A stretch of 64,000 nt of DNA from Spongilla lacustris (GCA_949361645.1 OX442424.1:4423986-4487985); one strand, 5' to 3'; counted from the first letter of the stretch, positions 51,901-55,978 are shown. The notes: generated by a model not told the origin, from the sequence alone. Program-made: numbers and translations.

Positions 51901-54900
51901 GGGGTTATCCATAATAAACATTTAACTCGAAGTCCAGCATTGTGTCCACACTGGTTAAACCTTCTTTATGCAGTATTTGTGAAATCTCTTTTTAACCCTT
52001 TCACGTCCCTCAAAATTGCATACGATATATTGATTGTACTTTGTAACATCTTGGATTTGATGTAAAACATGTAACTATTGTATATCAAGATAAAACATTA
52101 ATAAGTTTACCTTATCAGTGACGTGGTTAATTGTTCAGCAATGTGTATCTCCTAAACCATTAAGGATATTAAAGTAAATGGTCAAATGTCTTCTCTATGA
52201 AATCAACCATTTATATGAAGTTGCATGAAAATCTGAGAGGTACTCCCCATCTGCTAGCGCAAAGTAGGTTTATGTCTGCTATTTGATTGATGTCTTTGTT
52301 GCTCATCCCCTTCTAGAACAAATGTGTTGACATTGCAGCGGATCTTCTAGATTTTACCAGTAAATGTCATCTGAAATGGTTGGAATCAGCAATGGTAGTG
52401 CTTTCTGATAGATCAACACAAGGTAGAGAATTTCATATCAACATTCTGCTGCACACGCTTAAGCAGAATTTTGGGTTCCGTGATTGTGGGCAGTCTTTAT
52501 TAAACACTTACTACACATGCATTTGTGAAACAGATGGATTTAGAGTGAAGGCTGTATTTACAGTCCACATTAATTTTTGTATATTTATTTAGGAACACCT
52601 ACAGATGAATGGAACATTACAGCAAAGCAGTACGTTGATTACTTTTAGTTTGTCAAATTGGACATCTTGCATGTACAGGGTACATCTATACTATGCATAA
52701 TATTGTCTACTACATTGATAGTGGTTACATGTACTAATCATTCAATATCTTACAATGGCTAAAACACATTTAGCACATTTAGGGTGTTTGACTACAAAAA
52801 ATGTCCTAATTATTAGCCTGTTCCCAGTGAATGAGGCCAAAAGCAGCAAACAACTGTCTCTAACTATACGTAAATCATTTAGCCTCGATTTTGGTAATCC
52901 AGATGGGCAACAGATAGAGCTGCATCATTCAGTGAAAAGTGTGTCCATTGTAGACAATAGCAGATGTGCTGTATCAAATGATTTTTGAGGTACAGTATAT
53001 GTTAAGTTAATAACTCACTCATTTGATAATCGATAAGAGCGCTTACAGTTAAGTAGACGATAACTTATTGGATTTGGCAGGTCTGGTTTCCTGCTCCTTG
53101 TGTAAGGGTGGGGATGGGTATCCCACCCCTTATGTAAGGGGGAGGGGTGTGGCATGTGGACCTGTCACATCACCTAATGTGATGGAGACAATTGGTAAGT
53201 TTAAAACTACCTAAAGAATGTGAGGTGCAGCGGGTGGCAACTTCACACGAGGCAATGGTGATTGCAAGCGCATGCGCGTGCAATCATAGGAGAGGAGGAT
53301 GTGGGAGACTACACTCCTATATTAACTGTATTTAACGTCATTTTACACCGGTTCCATGAAATTCAAATACAACACTGTTGAGGACAGCTGGAAGAATGAG
53401 TTCACAGCTAGGTGCTATAGCCTCTAGCTCCACGAGATCCTTCATGTAGATGTATGGGATATACATATAATCATTGGCTGTGTTGAAAAAGCCGGCATGC
53501 TGTATGCACATCTCTCCATTTATGTGGAAGCTCACACCACTACGACAGAACAGTTAACTAGTTTAGGTGTGCATCATTACATGCTTACCGATGTTTTAAT
53601 GACCTGCTCCTTCAATTATATACATTATATACATGTACGTGTATACATTGCATGAAATCGGACTGGCAACTGTTAATTAAAACGTCCACAACTATTAGTA
53701 ACGACCCTGCCCATGACCTGGAGAGCGGGATCTGCCAGATTGACCCAGCCTGGGGCATTCTGCTGTCGGTGTGGTTGATCTCCTATCACACACGCATGGC
53801 GATACTAGCAGTGATTCTCACTGAACTTTCAGCAGGGTTCAATGGCCGGCCCCGTAGTTTGGGGTAGAACAGGTCGCTGGGCCTGCATCTGATATTGCCA
53901 CTGAGGGCAAAAACCAGCCATATTAGGGCATGCCTATTGGACAATGTGAGCATGACCCACAAACACTTCATTGAACAGGGTTGCGTCCTCCACAGCCAAC
54001 AGCAATTTATGCAAGACGTTTTGCTGCGCCAGTGCCTGACGATGATAGATCCTGTCATATGCGACCCATCCTGTCCCATCAAAATTCCTATCCGACCTAA
54101 TTACCCTTCGCATATATATTATTGGCTGGTGAAAATTGTAAACGTTAGGATAGCATCTACTATAGAAGCTGGCAGTGTACTGAGTTCGGAACCTTAGTGG
54201 GAATTCACCCATGTACCAATATCTAAATGCACAACATATTATTGAATTAACACATACTTTCACCATATTACACAAAAATGAACACTCAACAGTGCACTTC
54301 ATCTTGCTACTACAAGAAGGGACTGCTAGTCAACTCGGCAACGTCCATACGAGAGACCGCTGGTCAACTTGGTAACGTCTATAATATCAGTCCTACGCAC
54401 CTAGCATACACAATATTCCGATAAGAGCTATCAATTGTCAATAATGTGGTCCACTGTCGCTTAACTTAGAGCCTAACTTCACATAATCTGGAAGTGACTG
54501 TACATTGCAGGAAGCTGCAGTATCCTAGTCTGACATAGCCACACCCTTGTGCTTTGCGGAGGATCTGGAGACATTCCCATACCAAATCATTTCTGGTACT
54601 TGTAAGAAAAACCATTCAGAAAGGATTTTTGATATCACTGGAAGCTTGGCTTCAGTTTGCATCCAACCACATTTTCATGCTCGAAACCAAGATACATTGT
54701 CTTTTTTTTTCCATCGTGAAATTCTTGTTTAGCTTGGCCCATCTATTTTGCATGCTTTCCATGACCCAAGCCCTTTTTAAAAAATTAGTTAATTGGTAAA
54801 TAAAAATTCTTTAGCTTGTTAAAATACATATTGATCGATTGTGTATTCAGATTTGTGTATTCTTTAATGTGTCCTCCAATGCGTAGGATTATGATCATTG

Positions 54901-55978
54901 CGGTGGATGTTTCCCATTACTGCATCTCAAGTTACAAAAAAATTCCTTTATCCTGGAAGGCTGCTGTCACCTCTCTGCTAGAAACTGTGTGGGCTTATTG
55001 GCAGTGCATTGACAGGCATGACAAAGCAAGAGAGAAGGAAAAAGAGGAGCTTTATGTGTACAAAACGCGACATACTTCAGTCAAGGATGAGGAAGACTCA
55101 TTAGATTCATTGTTCCCTAGTTACAGCAATAGTGCTGAGCCAGATGTTGATGGACACCAGTTTGAAAGGGAGAAATCTGATATAGCCGATGACTCTTGTG
55201 ATATGGAGAAACAGAAAGAGAAGCAGCTAATGTTGATGCACTTCACCTGTGCTGAAATGATGAAGATCTGTGGGCTCTACATGCATCTTTATAGTCACGA
55301 TTGTCCTAAAAGAATTTTACCATGTTCTCAAGCAATTTGTGTACCATTTTCAACTCTATATGAACTGACTGCAAGCTTGATGAGAAAAGGGAGTCCTGTG
55401 CCAGGTAAGACCACATCCTAGGTATTGTGTACACTTGCAAAAATCAAACTTATTTTGATGACCACATATGCATTGTGATCAGTTTGTTATAGCTGCACAC
55501 CTGTATCATAATATCAATATTATGGAAACATTGACTTATATCATTGCTAACCACATAGGGTCGTTTTTGGATGACAAACTTGCTGCTGGGCATATTAGGA
55601 TGTGTGCCTATGCTCTTAAAGAAGTGAAACCTCCTACCGACAGCCCGAGGTATATAAGAATGATTTATGAAATTATTTTTTAACTGCTTTTGATCCTCCT
55701 AGTATTTTCAACATCTACAAGGATCCTTTGACTGGTGAATCGCAGAAGGCTCTGCTTGTAGTGGACAAAGTGAGATCACAAGTTGAAGGACTCTTAACCC
55801 AGTGGCCAGAACATCCGGTTTTGATGCAGGTATTGGCACAAGGTCTTGTGTGGAATTTTAACTTGCGTTCATAAATTCAAAGATACTGATTGGATGTGGA
55901 AAAGCACTGCAGTCTGATATCAATGACCCTCTGATGAAAATCCTGGCTGGTTTAGAGTACATACTGCTCAAAGCGCAG
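793..55978 (+). CDS. MDN1: Midasin (partial: 65 exons, AAA1 end to linker)
   Basis: Midasin is a nuclear AAA+ ATPase with six tandem motor units that pulls assembly factors such as Rsa4/NLE1 and Ytm1/WDR12 off pre-60S particles. I chained 65 GT-AG exons (coordinates in the block entries below) whose phases all match, with no internal stop; about 8.93 kb coding, 2,976 codons. Five motors are visible: Walker A near residues 183, 600, 915, 1246 and 1560 of the visible product, Walker B near 353, 666, 990, 1318 and 1744. The order AAA2-AAA6 then helical linker matches the family. Animal midasins have about 5,500 residues, so the N-terminal domain with the AAA1 motor, and the acidic tail with the MIDAS domain, are outside the window. 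Many introns are 50-110 bp; at least nine exceed 1.9 kb and hold transposons. Identity is near certain; single exon edges are less so. Confidence 0.95.
1340..2450 (+). mobile_element. Decayed DIRS-like reverse transcriptase/RNase H fragment
   Basis: On the + strand, frames broken by many stops give ordered fragments of a DIRS-type retroelement. Near 1365-1485 a segment starts APNSWRVILHIS and ends STIDDTV (entry strand of the reverse transcriptase). Near 1540 IHPSERELFG matches the 'V-H-P-x-D-x-x-L-L-G' stretch. At 2065-2120 KRDLLLMIGKLSFAVKVV matches the region between reverse transcriptase and RNase H. The order is correct but no frame stays open for more than about 45 codons in sense, so it is a pseudogene lying in an MDN1 intron, in the same direction as the gene. 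Confidence 0.5.
2962..3885. other. MDN1 intron with partial exon duplication
   Basis: No ORF of note. It contains the duplicated exon edge described separately (3281-3345) and several copies of the TACATGTA-type palindrome. Confidence 0.6.
3281..3345 (+). repeat. Duplicated copy of an MDN1 intron-exon boundary
   Basis: Positions 3281-3345 repeat 3985-4051 with only a few differences. The repeated block includes the intron end (CTGTAG at 3317-3322) and the first 23 bases of the exon at 4029 (GTGGGGCAGCTTTGTTTTAA here, GTGGAGCAGCTTTGTTTTAA there). After about 3345 the similarity stops, so the duplicate is a truncated exon with a working-looking acceptor and no donor in frame. Confidence 0.75.
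4029..9105 (+). CDS. MDN1: Midasin AAA2 motor unit
   Basis: Exons 4029-4132, 4200-4342, 4397-4457, 4852-4966, 4995-5103, 5235-5356, 7707-7843, 7909-8013, 8068-8181, 8287-8358, 8714-8789, 8849-9105. Walker A is GETGVGKTT in the second exon. The NMNQQSDSTDLLGG segment follows, then a helical insert (4852-5356) typical of midasin AAA2. Walker B is WILLDEIN (7707-7843), sensor 1 is MNPATDVGKK, and the arginine-finger region is IRNRF. The last exon carries the VEGFW segment and the hairpin into AAA3. All key residues are present, so this unit looks able to bind and hydrolyse ATP. The 2.35 kb intron before the Walker B exon holds several palindromic repeats. Confidence 0.95.
5527..5821. repeat. Imperfect direct repeats about 265 bp apart
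   Basis: 5527-5557 and 5792-5821 share a core reading CTTTTGGC(T/A)AGACCATTC followed by AAATTGCTT. They bracket about 235 bp of unique intron sequence. This may be a trace of a small insertion or a local duplication. Confidence 0.4.
5840..6435. repeat. Short inverted repeat around a G-run
   Basis: GGTAAGCTGCCATATAACAC at about 5841 is matched in inverse by CCCGTGCTAATATGGCAG at about 6409-6427, and a second GTGCCAAATTAGCACGG lies at about 6037. A run of 14 G is at 6012-6025. Structure suggests a small non-autonomous DNA element; its class is unknown. Confidence 0.35.
6435..6650. mobile_element. Core copy of palindromic MITE family E
   Basis: Begins with AGAGGAGTCCTGTAGCTATT near 6439 and ends with CACAGGACTCCTCTAC near 6633, inverse of each other. 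The same core (bottom arm TTGATTTGTTCTGTTCGT, GGAGA-ACAGTT) is found at 21200, 23070, 39370, 33235 and 46330. This copy has only the core and lacks the outer arms of the full elements. Confidence 0.55.
6838..7306. mobile_element. Palindromic MITE, about 470 bp
   Basis: Arms of about 210 bp face each other: GGTACATGTACATTTGTCTA at 6837 is matched in inverse by TAGACAAATGTACCCC at 7289-7304, and the two strands of the arm keep pairing through GTTCTGCCAGTTTAGCA (6889) / TGCTAAACTGGCAGAAC (7245). The centre is near 7085-7135, where CTCGACCTAG and CTAGGTCGAG pair. There is no ORF. Identity between arms is well below 100%, so it is not recent. Confidence 0.7.
8359..8713. other. MDN1 intron, nothing recognised
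   Basis: AT-rich intron between exons 8287-8358 and 8714-8789. It holds a TACATGTACATG motif near 8460 and no coding signal. Confidence 0.6.
9203..11215 (+). CDS. MDN1: Midasin AAA3 motor unit
   Basis: Exons 9203-9381, 9662-9753, 10148-10264, 10347-10493, 10550-10691 and the first part of 10933-11215. Walker A is GPTSAGKTS, followed by VNNHEHTDLQEY, the diagnostic AAA3 segment of midasins. Walker B is WIILDELN, sensor 1 is TQNPPGQYGGRK, the arginine-finger region is FRNRF, and the lid has LRDLFRWAERY. The exon at 10933 opens with the conserved MLLAGRVR. Every catalytic position is intact. A 22-bp minisatellite begins immediately after the splice donor of 9203-9381. Confidence 0.96.
9385..9500. 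repeat. 22-bp minisatellite, five copies, at a splice donor
   Basis: Five near-identical 22-bp units with the core GTGCACTGAGAGTGATCT follow the GTAATG donor of exon 9203-9381 (donor at 9382). Units differ at the C/G and T/A positions after GAT. The repeat begins three bases into the intron. Confidence 0.9.
9754..10147. other. MDN1 intron, nothing recognised
   Basis: No ORF or repeat of note apart from a short direct repeat (GATGTACTTGTTAAT at about 10074 and 10107). Confidence 0.6.
10933..13324 (+). CDS. MDN1: Midasin AAA4 motor unit
   Basis: Exons 10933-11215, 11279-11414, 11637-11912, 12475-12589, 12801-12867, 13032-13324. Walker A is GNTG/CGKTS, split by a 63-bp intron (11216-11278) between its third and fourth glycine-side residues. 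NCHMHTEASDFLGGLRPVR follows, then FEWHDG, Walker B LLIDEIS and sensor 1 MNPGGDYGKKE. The arginine-finger region is LRNRF at 12475. The 67-bp exon 12801-12867 was placed by phase: its acceptor is the AG at 12799-12800, and it reads MMLDITDWM. The long last exon has SIRDLLTWVSFMN and ends GIPPFYVQK, which leads into AAA5. Confidence 0.94.
11913..12474. other. MDN1 intron, nothing recognised
   Basis: AT-rich intron in the AAA4 unit. No coding similarity or long repeat was seen. Confidence 0.6.
13967..17262 (-). mobile_element. Element B: piggyBac-like transposon nested in A
   Basis: 3.3 kb between TTAA at 13967-13970 and TTAA at 17259-17262, with ends TTAACCTTTAATC and TTAATCTTTAATC. Subterminal palindrome pairs: ATCCTGAATTCAGGAT at 13991-14006 and 14014-14029 on the left; ATCCTTAATTCAGGAT (17207-17222) and its complement (17227-17242) on the right. 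It carries a transposase on the - strand. Insertion split element A's 16-bp palindrome exactly at its TTAA: ATCCTTATTTAA lies left and (TTAA)GGAT right. The relation shows A was present first. Confidence 0.88.
14831..17056 (-). pseudogene. piggyBac-like transposase of element B, frameshifted
   Basis: DDE_Tnp_1_7-type transposase in three exons: 17056-16226, 16169-15121 and 15055-14831, with introns of 56 and 65 bp. The likely start is the second Met at 17032 (MPLTINVGDKVEG), as the related copy at 60354 begins in the same way. The N-terminal 60 residues form a small basic, glycine-rich module (GDKVEGKSKK...TIDWDTGG), followed by an acidic linker. Catalytic Asp motifs: DECMSAWKGGDGKY, ADSAFSSVKS, SSIDVHDHYRQGS. 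The last exon has a cysteine cluster (CKYC, CVGC, C, C-x4-H). The frame changes by one base between LLRLC and SLERAAR, at about 15835-15850, just before the second Asp motif, so the protein is broken unless that is a sequence error. Confidence 0.88.
18660..18675. repeat. Poly-A run and AT-rich intron end
   Basis: From element A's end to exon 19042 the intron is very AT-rich. It includes poly-T at 18379-18395 and poly-A at 18660-18672. No coding signal seen. Confidence 0.5.
19042..24878 (+). CDS. MDN1: Midasin AAA5 motor unit
   Basis: Exons 19042-19247, 19320-19442, 19804-19866, 19943-20074, 22087-22194, 24276-24368, 24635-24715, 24774-24878. Walker A is GGPGVGKTT; RINLSEHT/DTSDLFGSDLPVEG follows across an intron. 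Walker B is WILLDE/MN, split between exons. Sensor 1 is CQNPLQQGGGRKGLP and the arginine-finger region is FLNRF. The lid has NLRDVLRWCELV. The unit is complete. Its introns contain two long palindromic MITEs (20933-21690 and 22791-23620), and the unit is separated from AAA6 by an intron of 7.8 kb. Confidence 0.95.
20933..21690. mobile_element. Palindromic MITE family E, copy 1
   Basis: Ends: TATGAGACAGTGTCCAACAA at about 20934 and the inverse TTGCTGGACACTGGCCCATA at 21671-21690. Inner arms pair through CTTGTTCCCACATCATC (about 21051) / GATGATGTGGGACCAAG (about 21556), GGAGTCCTA (21195) / TAGGACTCC (21442) and the core GTTTTCCCGCTTGATTC / GAATCAAGCGGGAAAAC (about 21280 / 21361). No ORF. The loop is near 21310-21350. 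It lies in the AAA5 intron 20075-22086. Confidence 0.8.
22791..23620. mobile_element. Palindromic MITE family E, copy 2 (best preserved)
   Basis: 830 bp, almost one perfect palindrome. ATGGGACAGTGTCCAGCAAA at 22791 pairs with TTTGCTGGACACTGTCCCAT ending at 23619. Arms of about 390 bp pair nearly throughout, including the ATCGTTAACCCCGCAGGTTA stretch (about 22990) and the TTCCCGCTTGATTCGCGCCA core (about 23156). The loop is about 40 bp around 23200. Flanking bases are TA/AT-rich (TAGATATGGG; CCCATATAC), consistent with a TA or TATA target duplication. No ORF. Confidence 0.88.
25560..26640 (-). mobile_element. Decayed 5' part of a DIRS-like retroelement
   Basis: On the - strand, 26566-26270 encodes a gag-like piece: EEPTWREYDVRFRQQAV, a WVHLDP stretch and CFHFNKDRR, the pattern 'W-x-x-Y-D-x-x-F-R-x-x-A' plus a C-x-H-F-N finger found in such elements. 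Farther on, near 25925-25820, come the pieces GHSNEDLVA and ILSGIQEGFRVDSGF (interrupted by a stop), matching the 'H-P-D-x-x-F-x-x-Y-I-x-x-G-I-x-x-G-F' start of the polymerase ORF. Gag then polymerase is the expected order. Several stops break the frame. Between 26041 and 26275 a 30-bp segment (GAACAGTTACACTACATATC...) occurs twice. Confidence 0.5.
27380..27870 (-). pseudogene. Retroelement 3' fragment, copy 1 of the 'VTSPL' domain
   Basis: Minus-strand frames give KWWLGLNPHP (27758-27729), then after a frame change the 105-codon stretch 27697-27380 with CKHGVDVTNRHN, GGGLGKDKAH, a PADILVSNPSG motif and DITVTSPLN. This is the C-terminal, possibly nuclease-like, part of a reverse-transcriptase protein family I know from sponge and cnidarian genomes; the exact family name is not certain. 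The copy is cut at TSPLNSGSGS. Confidence 0.55.
28041..28340 (-). pseudogene. Retroelement 3' fragment, copy 2 of the 'VTSPL' domain
   Basis: 99 open codons starting at the equivalent of the VTSPL motif: RPAALVITVTSPLTP, then KHAANDPKCRELGWICIPM and VEKYGNWGKEA, ending in the terminal helix. It continues the region at which copy 1 stops, but lies upstream of it on the - strand, so the two are separate fragments. Confidence 0.55.
28504..29590 (-). pseudogene. Retroelement 3' fragment, copy 3 (longer)
   Basis: The - strand gives, with stops and frame changes, YSSAAFIASVC near 29340, LDPLGYHAVTCRRRGDAV near 28990, then the open segment 28833-28504 with AAWDVTVTPTVLNE, NDPKCQELGWVCVLP and VKTYGNWGREA. 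The order equals that of the intact family. TCRRRGD...RHN-type residues and the DVTV motif are kept, but it is clearly decayed. A run of 16 C is at 29478-29493. Confidence 0.55.
29646..30125 (-). pseudogene. Reverse-transcriptase C-terminal region fragment
   Basis: An open - strand frame of about 158 codons from about 30122 to 29646: ILGAPIGDFLFCGKFVAQKR, then MLLLRLCDSFCRLVHLVRSTPP, SLSCGGLGLRRLSLHSPAAY and a stop. This is the segment between the polymerase core and the 'VTSPL' domain of the same retroelement family as the fragments downstream. It has no start Met and no polymerase core, so it is a truncated copy; frame preservation suggests it is younger than its neighbours. Confidence 0.65.
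30160..30402 (-). CDS. Hypothetical short ORF, 80 codons
   Basis: Reads VYSFLGYGYAVHAKLGV..., then HFHKPQEHEAQQFAAYEALERL, and ends NVNCTACVT. It is not recognised. It lies on the same strand just downstream of the unknown ORF at 31876-30566, between it and the reverse-transcriptase fragment. It could be a 3' exon of that gene (a CCGCAG acceptor lies at about 30406-30411) or part of another decayed element. It is low in confidence as a gene. Confidence 0.25.
   Translation of the reverse strand: MSHVYSFLGYGYAVHAKLGVKASDDTHDHFHKPQEHEAQQFAAYEALERLVSEPDAFDEPSTQQAFISAMPNVNCTACVT
30518..32297 (-). mobile_element. Putative DNA transposon of unknown class carrying the 30566-31876 ORF
   Basis: The right end 32230-32297 (TTCCGACTAATTTTCCAAAA, then GAATTTCACGGACGCGGTGTTA) matches the right end of the TTAA-flanked element at 50073-51064 (same 20-bp block at 50986-51005, then CTAATTTCACGGAACCGGCGTTA). 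A candidate left end, AACACCGCACTCC at about 30519, is a weaker partner, lying 48 bp beyond the extended stop codon of the ORF. If right, this is a 1.8 kb element with one gene. No clear target duplication is visible (CAAA versus TTAT). Confidence 0.45.
30566..31876 (-). CDS. Unrecognised protein with N-terminal cysteine cluster; one in-frame stop
   Basis: A single frame of 376 codons (31876-30746), a TAG at 30746-30748, then 59 more plausible codons (VNFHTDNFAIIDKVIDVL... to NGWAL) up to TAA at 30566. The N-terminus has a tight cysteine cluster: CDKCMAGTKCTKCCLCQP, followed by GRPRK, which looks like an AT-hook-type basic patch, suggesting DNA binding. The middle has IPTNIRDLLKCERRYTSMDA and LLVPLADVPQAYVASLL; the C-terminal part has GKWPIGRTLFYSIAKHI. 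I do not recognise the family and cannot name catalytic residues. Position next to an element end suggests a transposase-like protein. The TAG may be a mutation, a sequence error or read-through. Confidence 0.55.
32296..32412. repeat. Simple-sequence tract (GTAT/GCAT/GGAT)
   Basis: Stretches of TATGTATGCATGCATGCTTG (about 32316), TACGTATGTATGTATGCATG (about 32355) and GGTTGGATGGATGGGTGGGT (about 32390). A compound tetranucleotide microsatellite adjoining the end of the putative element at 32297. Confidence 0.8.
32718..35099 (+). CDS. MDN1: Midasin AAA6 motor unit, Walker B degenerate
   Basis: Exons 32718-32855, 33490-33618, 33964-34144, 34336-34452, 34625-34775, 34836-34952, 35012-35099. Walker A is GSSCGGKSS, then MNSDADTTELLGGFEQ, the diagnostic AAA6 segment. 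A helical insert follows (33964-34452). FEWVDSSMVKAL leads to the Walker B position, which here reads HWLLISNANF: neither acidic residue of a normal Walker B (D-E) is present. The usual animal sequence keeps the Asp there. VLDRLNALLEPGGVL and FLAMDP (Asp for the sensor Asn) follow, and AMRNRG stands in the arginine-finger region. The unit probably binds but does not hydrolyse nucleotide, as inferred for midasin AAA6 in general. Confidence 0.94.
32856..33489. other. MDN1 intron with fragment of MITE family E
   Basis: 33110-33300 resembles the left half of the palindrome at 46190-46380: GCCAGTATTGCAATACCCC with GGGGTTCAAACC, then the core TATTGATTTGTTC, CATCCCTTAAGGAGATACAG. The right half is missing. 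The hairpin TAGGACCCACTACTGTGGGTCCT is at 32900-32922. Confidence 0.55.
33619..33963. other. MDN1 intron, nothing recognised
   Basis: AT-rich intron with several TACATGTA motifs. No coding similarity was seen. Confidence 0.6.
35100..37894. other. Long MDN1 intron between AAA6 and linker
   Basis: 2.8 kb without recognisable exons, at the point where animal midasins have roughly 180 more residues than seen here. It holds a tandem 48-bp duplication (35849-35935, core GATTAATGATCAGATCTC) and a palindromic element at 36565-37255. Divergent short exons could be hidden here. Confidence 0.5.
36565..37255. mobile_element. Palindromic MITE, about 690 bp
   Basis: TGACCTTTGCCAGTTTGAAA at 36570 pairs with TTTGAAACTGGCAAAGGTCA at 37225-37242. 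Pairing continues through GCATTCCTTG (36590) / CAAGGAATGC, GGGTGTTTGCTTGACATC (36764) / GATGTCAAGCAAAACACACCC (36975) and GCAGCCATTTTGGTTGCC / GGCAACCAAAATGGCTGC around the centre (36825 / 36926). No ORF. Confidence 0.8.
37895..41927 (+). CDS. MDN1: Midasin helical linker, first part
   Basis: Exons 37895-38013, 38081-38114, 38551-38770, 38876-38969, 40254-40360, 40414-40535, 40591-40730, 41071-41212, 41276-41411, 41619-41754, 41816-41927. The product is leucine-rich and helical, as expected after AAA6; family conservation is low here, so the call rests on phase continuity, order and weak similarity (for example the helix at 38551-38770 and IEKLKRLKVL at 41071). For 38551-38770 the donor could be at 38768 or 38771; both keep frame and I took the stronger GTATGT. 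Only about 50 residues lie between the AAA6 NRG motif and the helix near 38551, far fewer than in animal homologues, so exons may be missing in 35100-37894. Confidence 0.8.
38115..38550. other. MDN1 intron, nothing recognised
   Basis: AT-rich. A short spurious ORF runs over the exon 38081-38114 into it; no similarity seen. Confidence 0.6.
39096..39922. mobile_element. Palindromic MITE family E, copy 3
   Basis: TATGGGGCAGTGTCCAGCAA at 39094 pairs with TTGCTGGACACTGTCCCATA ending at 39921. It shares with copy 2 the arms (GGGCTTGTGGGGTTATAATT), the GAGGAGTCCTGTAGCTATTG block and the TTTTCCCGCTTGATTCGCGC core. The loop is near 39490-39530. The arms differ more than in copy 2 (the 39735-39780 part is rearranged). 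It lies in the intron 38970-40253. Confidence 0.85.
40731..41070. other. MDN1 intron, nothing recognised
   Basis: No ORF or repeat of note apart from a TACATGTACATG motif near 40954. Confidence 0.6.
42790..43285 (-). pseudogene. Gypsy integrase C-terminal fragment
   Basis: Minus strand: KRYFWKDPFKVVERFEEAVY (43122-43058 region), then in another frame IKIKGPRGYQCVHVDRLKPY. This is the GPY/F-type C-terminal module of Gypsy integrases (pattern 'G-P-Y-x-V-x-x-x-x-x-x-x-Y-x-I' ending 'V-H-V-D-R-L-K-P-Y'). A frameshift divides the module. The remaining residues to 42790 run through proline-rich tail into the LTR. Confidence 0.65.
43239..43583 (+). pseudogene. Gypsy protease/linker fragment, inverted
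   Basis: An open + strand frame of 114 codons: MQILGLDILETNGSIIGCGR is the end of a retroviral-type aspartic protease ('I-L-G-x-D-F-L'), followed by RARITIPPASEMEIVV and NAIVNPCGSELIPVR, the spacer between protease and reverse transcriptase. It is in the opposite direction to the flanking gag and integrase fragments, so an inversion took place. The catalytic D-S/T-G triad is not included. Confidence 0.6.
43543..43976 (-). pseudogene. Gypsy gag fragment
   Basis: Two overlapping - strand frames: ERLRVQLTGQAQTAYMKLPE, NYGECIKVLKRRFAP and SRRELYVAELSTRR (43976-43749), then, after a frame change, LADKAYSDLEDKARERLAY, ARLAFGVKQKRP and VEEAVAATIELESYL (43743-43585). This is the conserved core of Ty3/Gypsy gag proteins. 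The similarity ends at the point where the inverted protease fragment begins. Confidence 0.65.
45293..48733 (+). CDS. MDN1: Midasin helical linker, second part
   Basis: Exons 45293-45409, 45459-45619, 47716-48091, 48145-48348, 48407-48625, 48677-48733. The 376-bp exon 47716-48091 ends CSPIDPVGVERSKWKYL, the counterpart of the conserved 'P-x-x-x-x-D-P-x-x-x-x-x-x-K' stretch of the midasin linker. The next two exons continue this region without gaps, as a run of amphipathic helices. Frame is kept through all six exons. The 2.1 kb intron 45620-47715 and the 3.4 kb intron 41928-45292 hold palindromic elements and a Ty3/Gypsy remnant. Confidence 0.85.
46070..46705. mobile_element. Palindromic MITE sharing the family E core
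   Basis: Outer arms: ATGCCTTATGCCTGAATAGC (46081) / inverse near 46690; CGTCCTATTTTAAACACTT (46130) / AAGTGTTTAAACTAGGACG (46647); GGGGTTCAAACCTGCCAT (46245) / ATGGCGGGTTTGAACCCC (46560). The inner core GGTTTTCCCGCTTCATTTG and TAGTTTGTTCAACTGTATCT is the one of family E, but the outer arms differ completely. No ORF. Confidence 0.75.
46741..46835. repeat. Fragment of a family E right arm
   Basis: CTGTCCCAATTTGTATAAGG, then ATAATGATAAAATTATAACA and GATTTTGTTGAACACTGAC match the last 90 bases of the family E copies at 21690 and 23620. It stands 40 bp after the palindrome at 46070-46705. The rest of the intron 46836-47715 shows nothing coding. Confidence 0.6.
48976..49901. mobile_element. Element D: deletion derivative of a B-type piggyBac-like element
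   Basis: 926 bp between TTAA 48976-48979 and 49898-49901, with TTAATCTTTAATCTAT and TTAACCTTTAATCTAT ends. Left palindromes: ATCTTGAATTCAGGAT (48990-49005) and ATCCTGAATTCAGGAT (49013-49028). The right pair is reduced to AATTAAGATTAAGGAT remnants. Left flanking sequence (GCATGGAATAATTTTA, GAAAGCTGCCCAAA) and right (GATAGCGCTGT, GATACGATC, GTAAAGTCATC) match element B's ends. The transposase is gone. A central piece (about 49490-49740) has no counterpart in B. Confidence 0.8.
50073..51064. mobile_element. Element I: TTAA-flanked non-autonomous element, about 1 kb
   Basis: TTAACACCGGTTCCGTGAAA at 50073 pairs with TTTCACGGAACCGGCGTTAA ending at 51064; both TTAA are target duplications or part of the ends. 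Arms of about 60-80 bp: GAAATTAGACGAC / GTCGTCTAATTTC and TTTTTAGAAAG-type spacers with TTAGTCG. Inside is a tandem-like pair of segments (CCACGTGATGC(C/T)TAAT, TGTTTGGGCCTG, GCACGACCAA at 50553-50605 and 50638-50690). No ORF. Confidence 0.7.
51283..52272. mobile_element. Palindromic MITE, about 1 kb
   Basis: GAGCTAGCAGATGG at 51288 pairs with CCATCTGCTAGCGC near 52247. Other paired blocks: TTACTTTAATATCCATAATG / inverse at about 52160, CATCAAATCCAAGAT (51479) / ATCTTGGATTTGATG (52049), and CAATATTGAAC...GATAACCCCTGAG / CTCAGGGGTTATCC around the centre (51660 / 51898). Arms of nearly 450 bp. The centre includes GCAGCCATTTTGAGTTG / CGAAATGGCTGC. No ORF. Confidence 0.8.
52317..55978 (+). CDS. 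MDN1: Midasin helical linker, third part (last exons in window)
   Basis: Exons 52317-52422, 52593-52629, 54887-55404, 55559-55649, 55703-55829, 55883-55978. The tiny 37-bp exon ends in CA and joins G at 54887 to give Gln, which skips a misleading ORF at 52826-52988. The 518-bp exon contains the charged KEELYVYKTRHT segment followed by an acidic patch, matching the 'L-Y-R-Y-R-S-R' plus acidic run of midasin. Exon 55703-55829 has QWPEHPVL and exon 55883-55978 ends GLEYILLKAQ, both recognisable family motifs. The final exon ends in phase 0 at a GTAAGG donor, and no further midasin exon is seen to 64000. Confidence 0.9.
52630..54886. other. MDN1 intron with decayed element traces
   Basis: 53333-53360 (TTTACACCGGTTCCATGAAA) matches the left terminus of element I. 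On the - strand a frame from 53535 to 53338 (ends VVFEFHGTGVK) reads right into that terminus. Farther, 54302-53934 (- strand) contains FDGTGWVAYDRIYHRQALAQ, resembling the gag-like 'W-x-x-Y-D' segment of DIRS-like elements. G-rich tracts lie at 53107-53150. No intact gene. Confidence 0.4.

Noticed and set aside
52755..52988. Candidate MDN1 exon with a good acceptor (TTCCCAG at 52824) and a plausible frame
   Set aside because: No phase joins it to 52593-52629 without an immediate stop, the frame ends in TGA, and skipping it joins 52629 to 54887 in frame with clear midasin similarity.
54816..55421. Separate gene of 201 codons
   Set aside because: It is the 518-bp MDN1 exon 54887-55404 extended into both introns; the start Met at 54816 is intronic.
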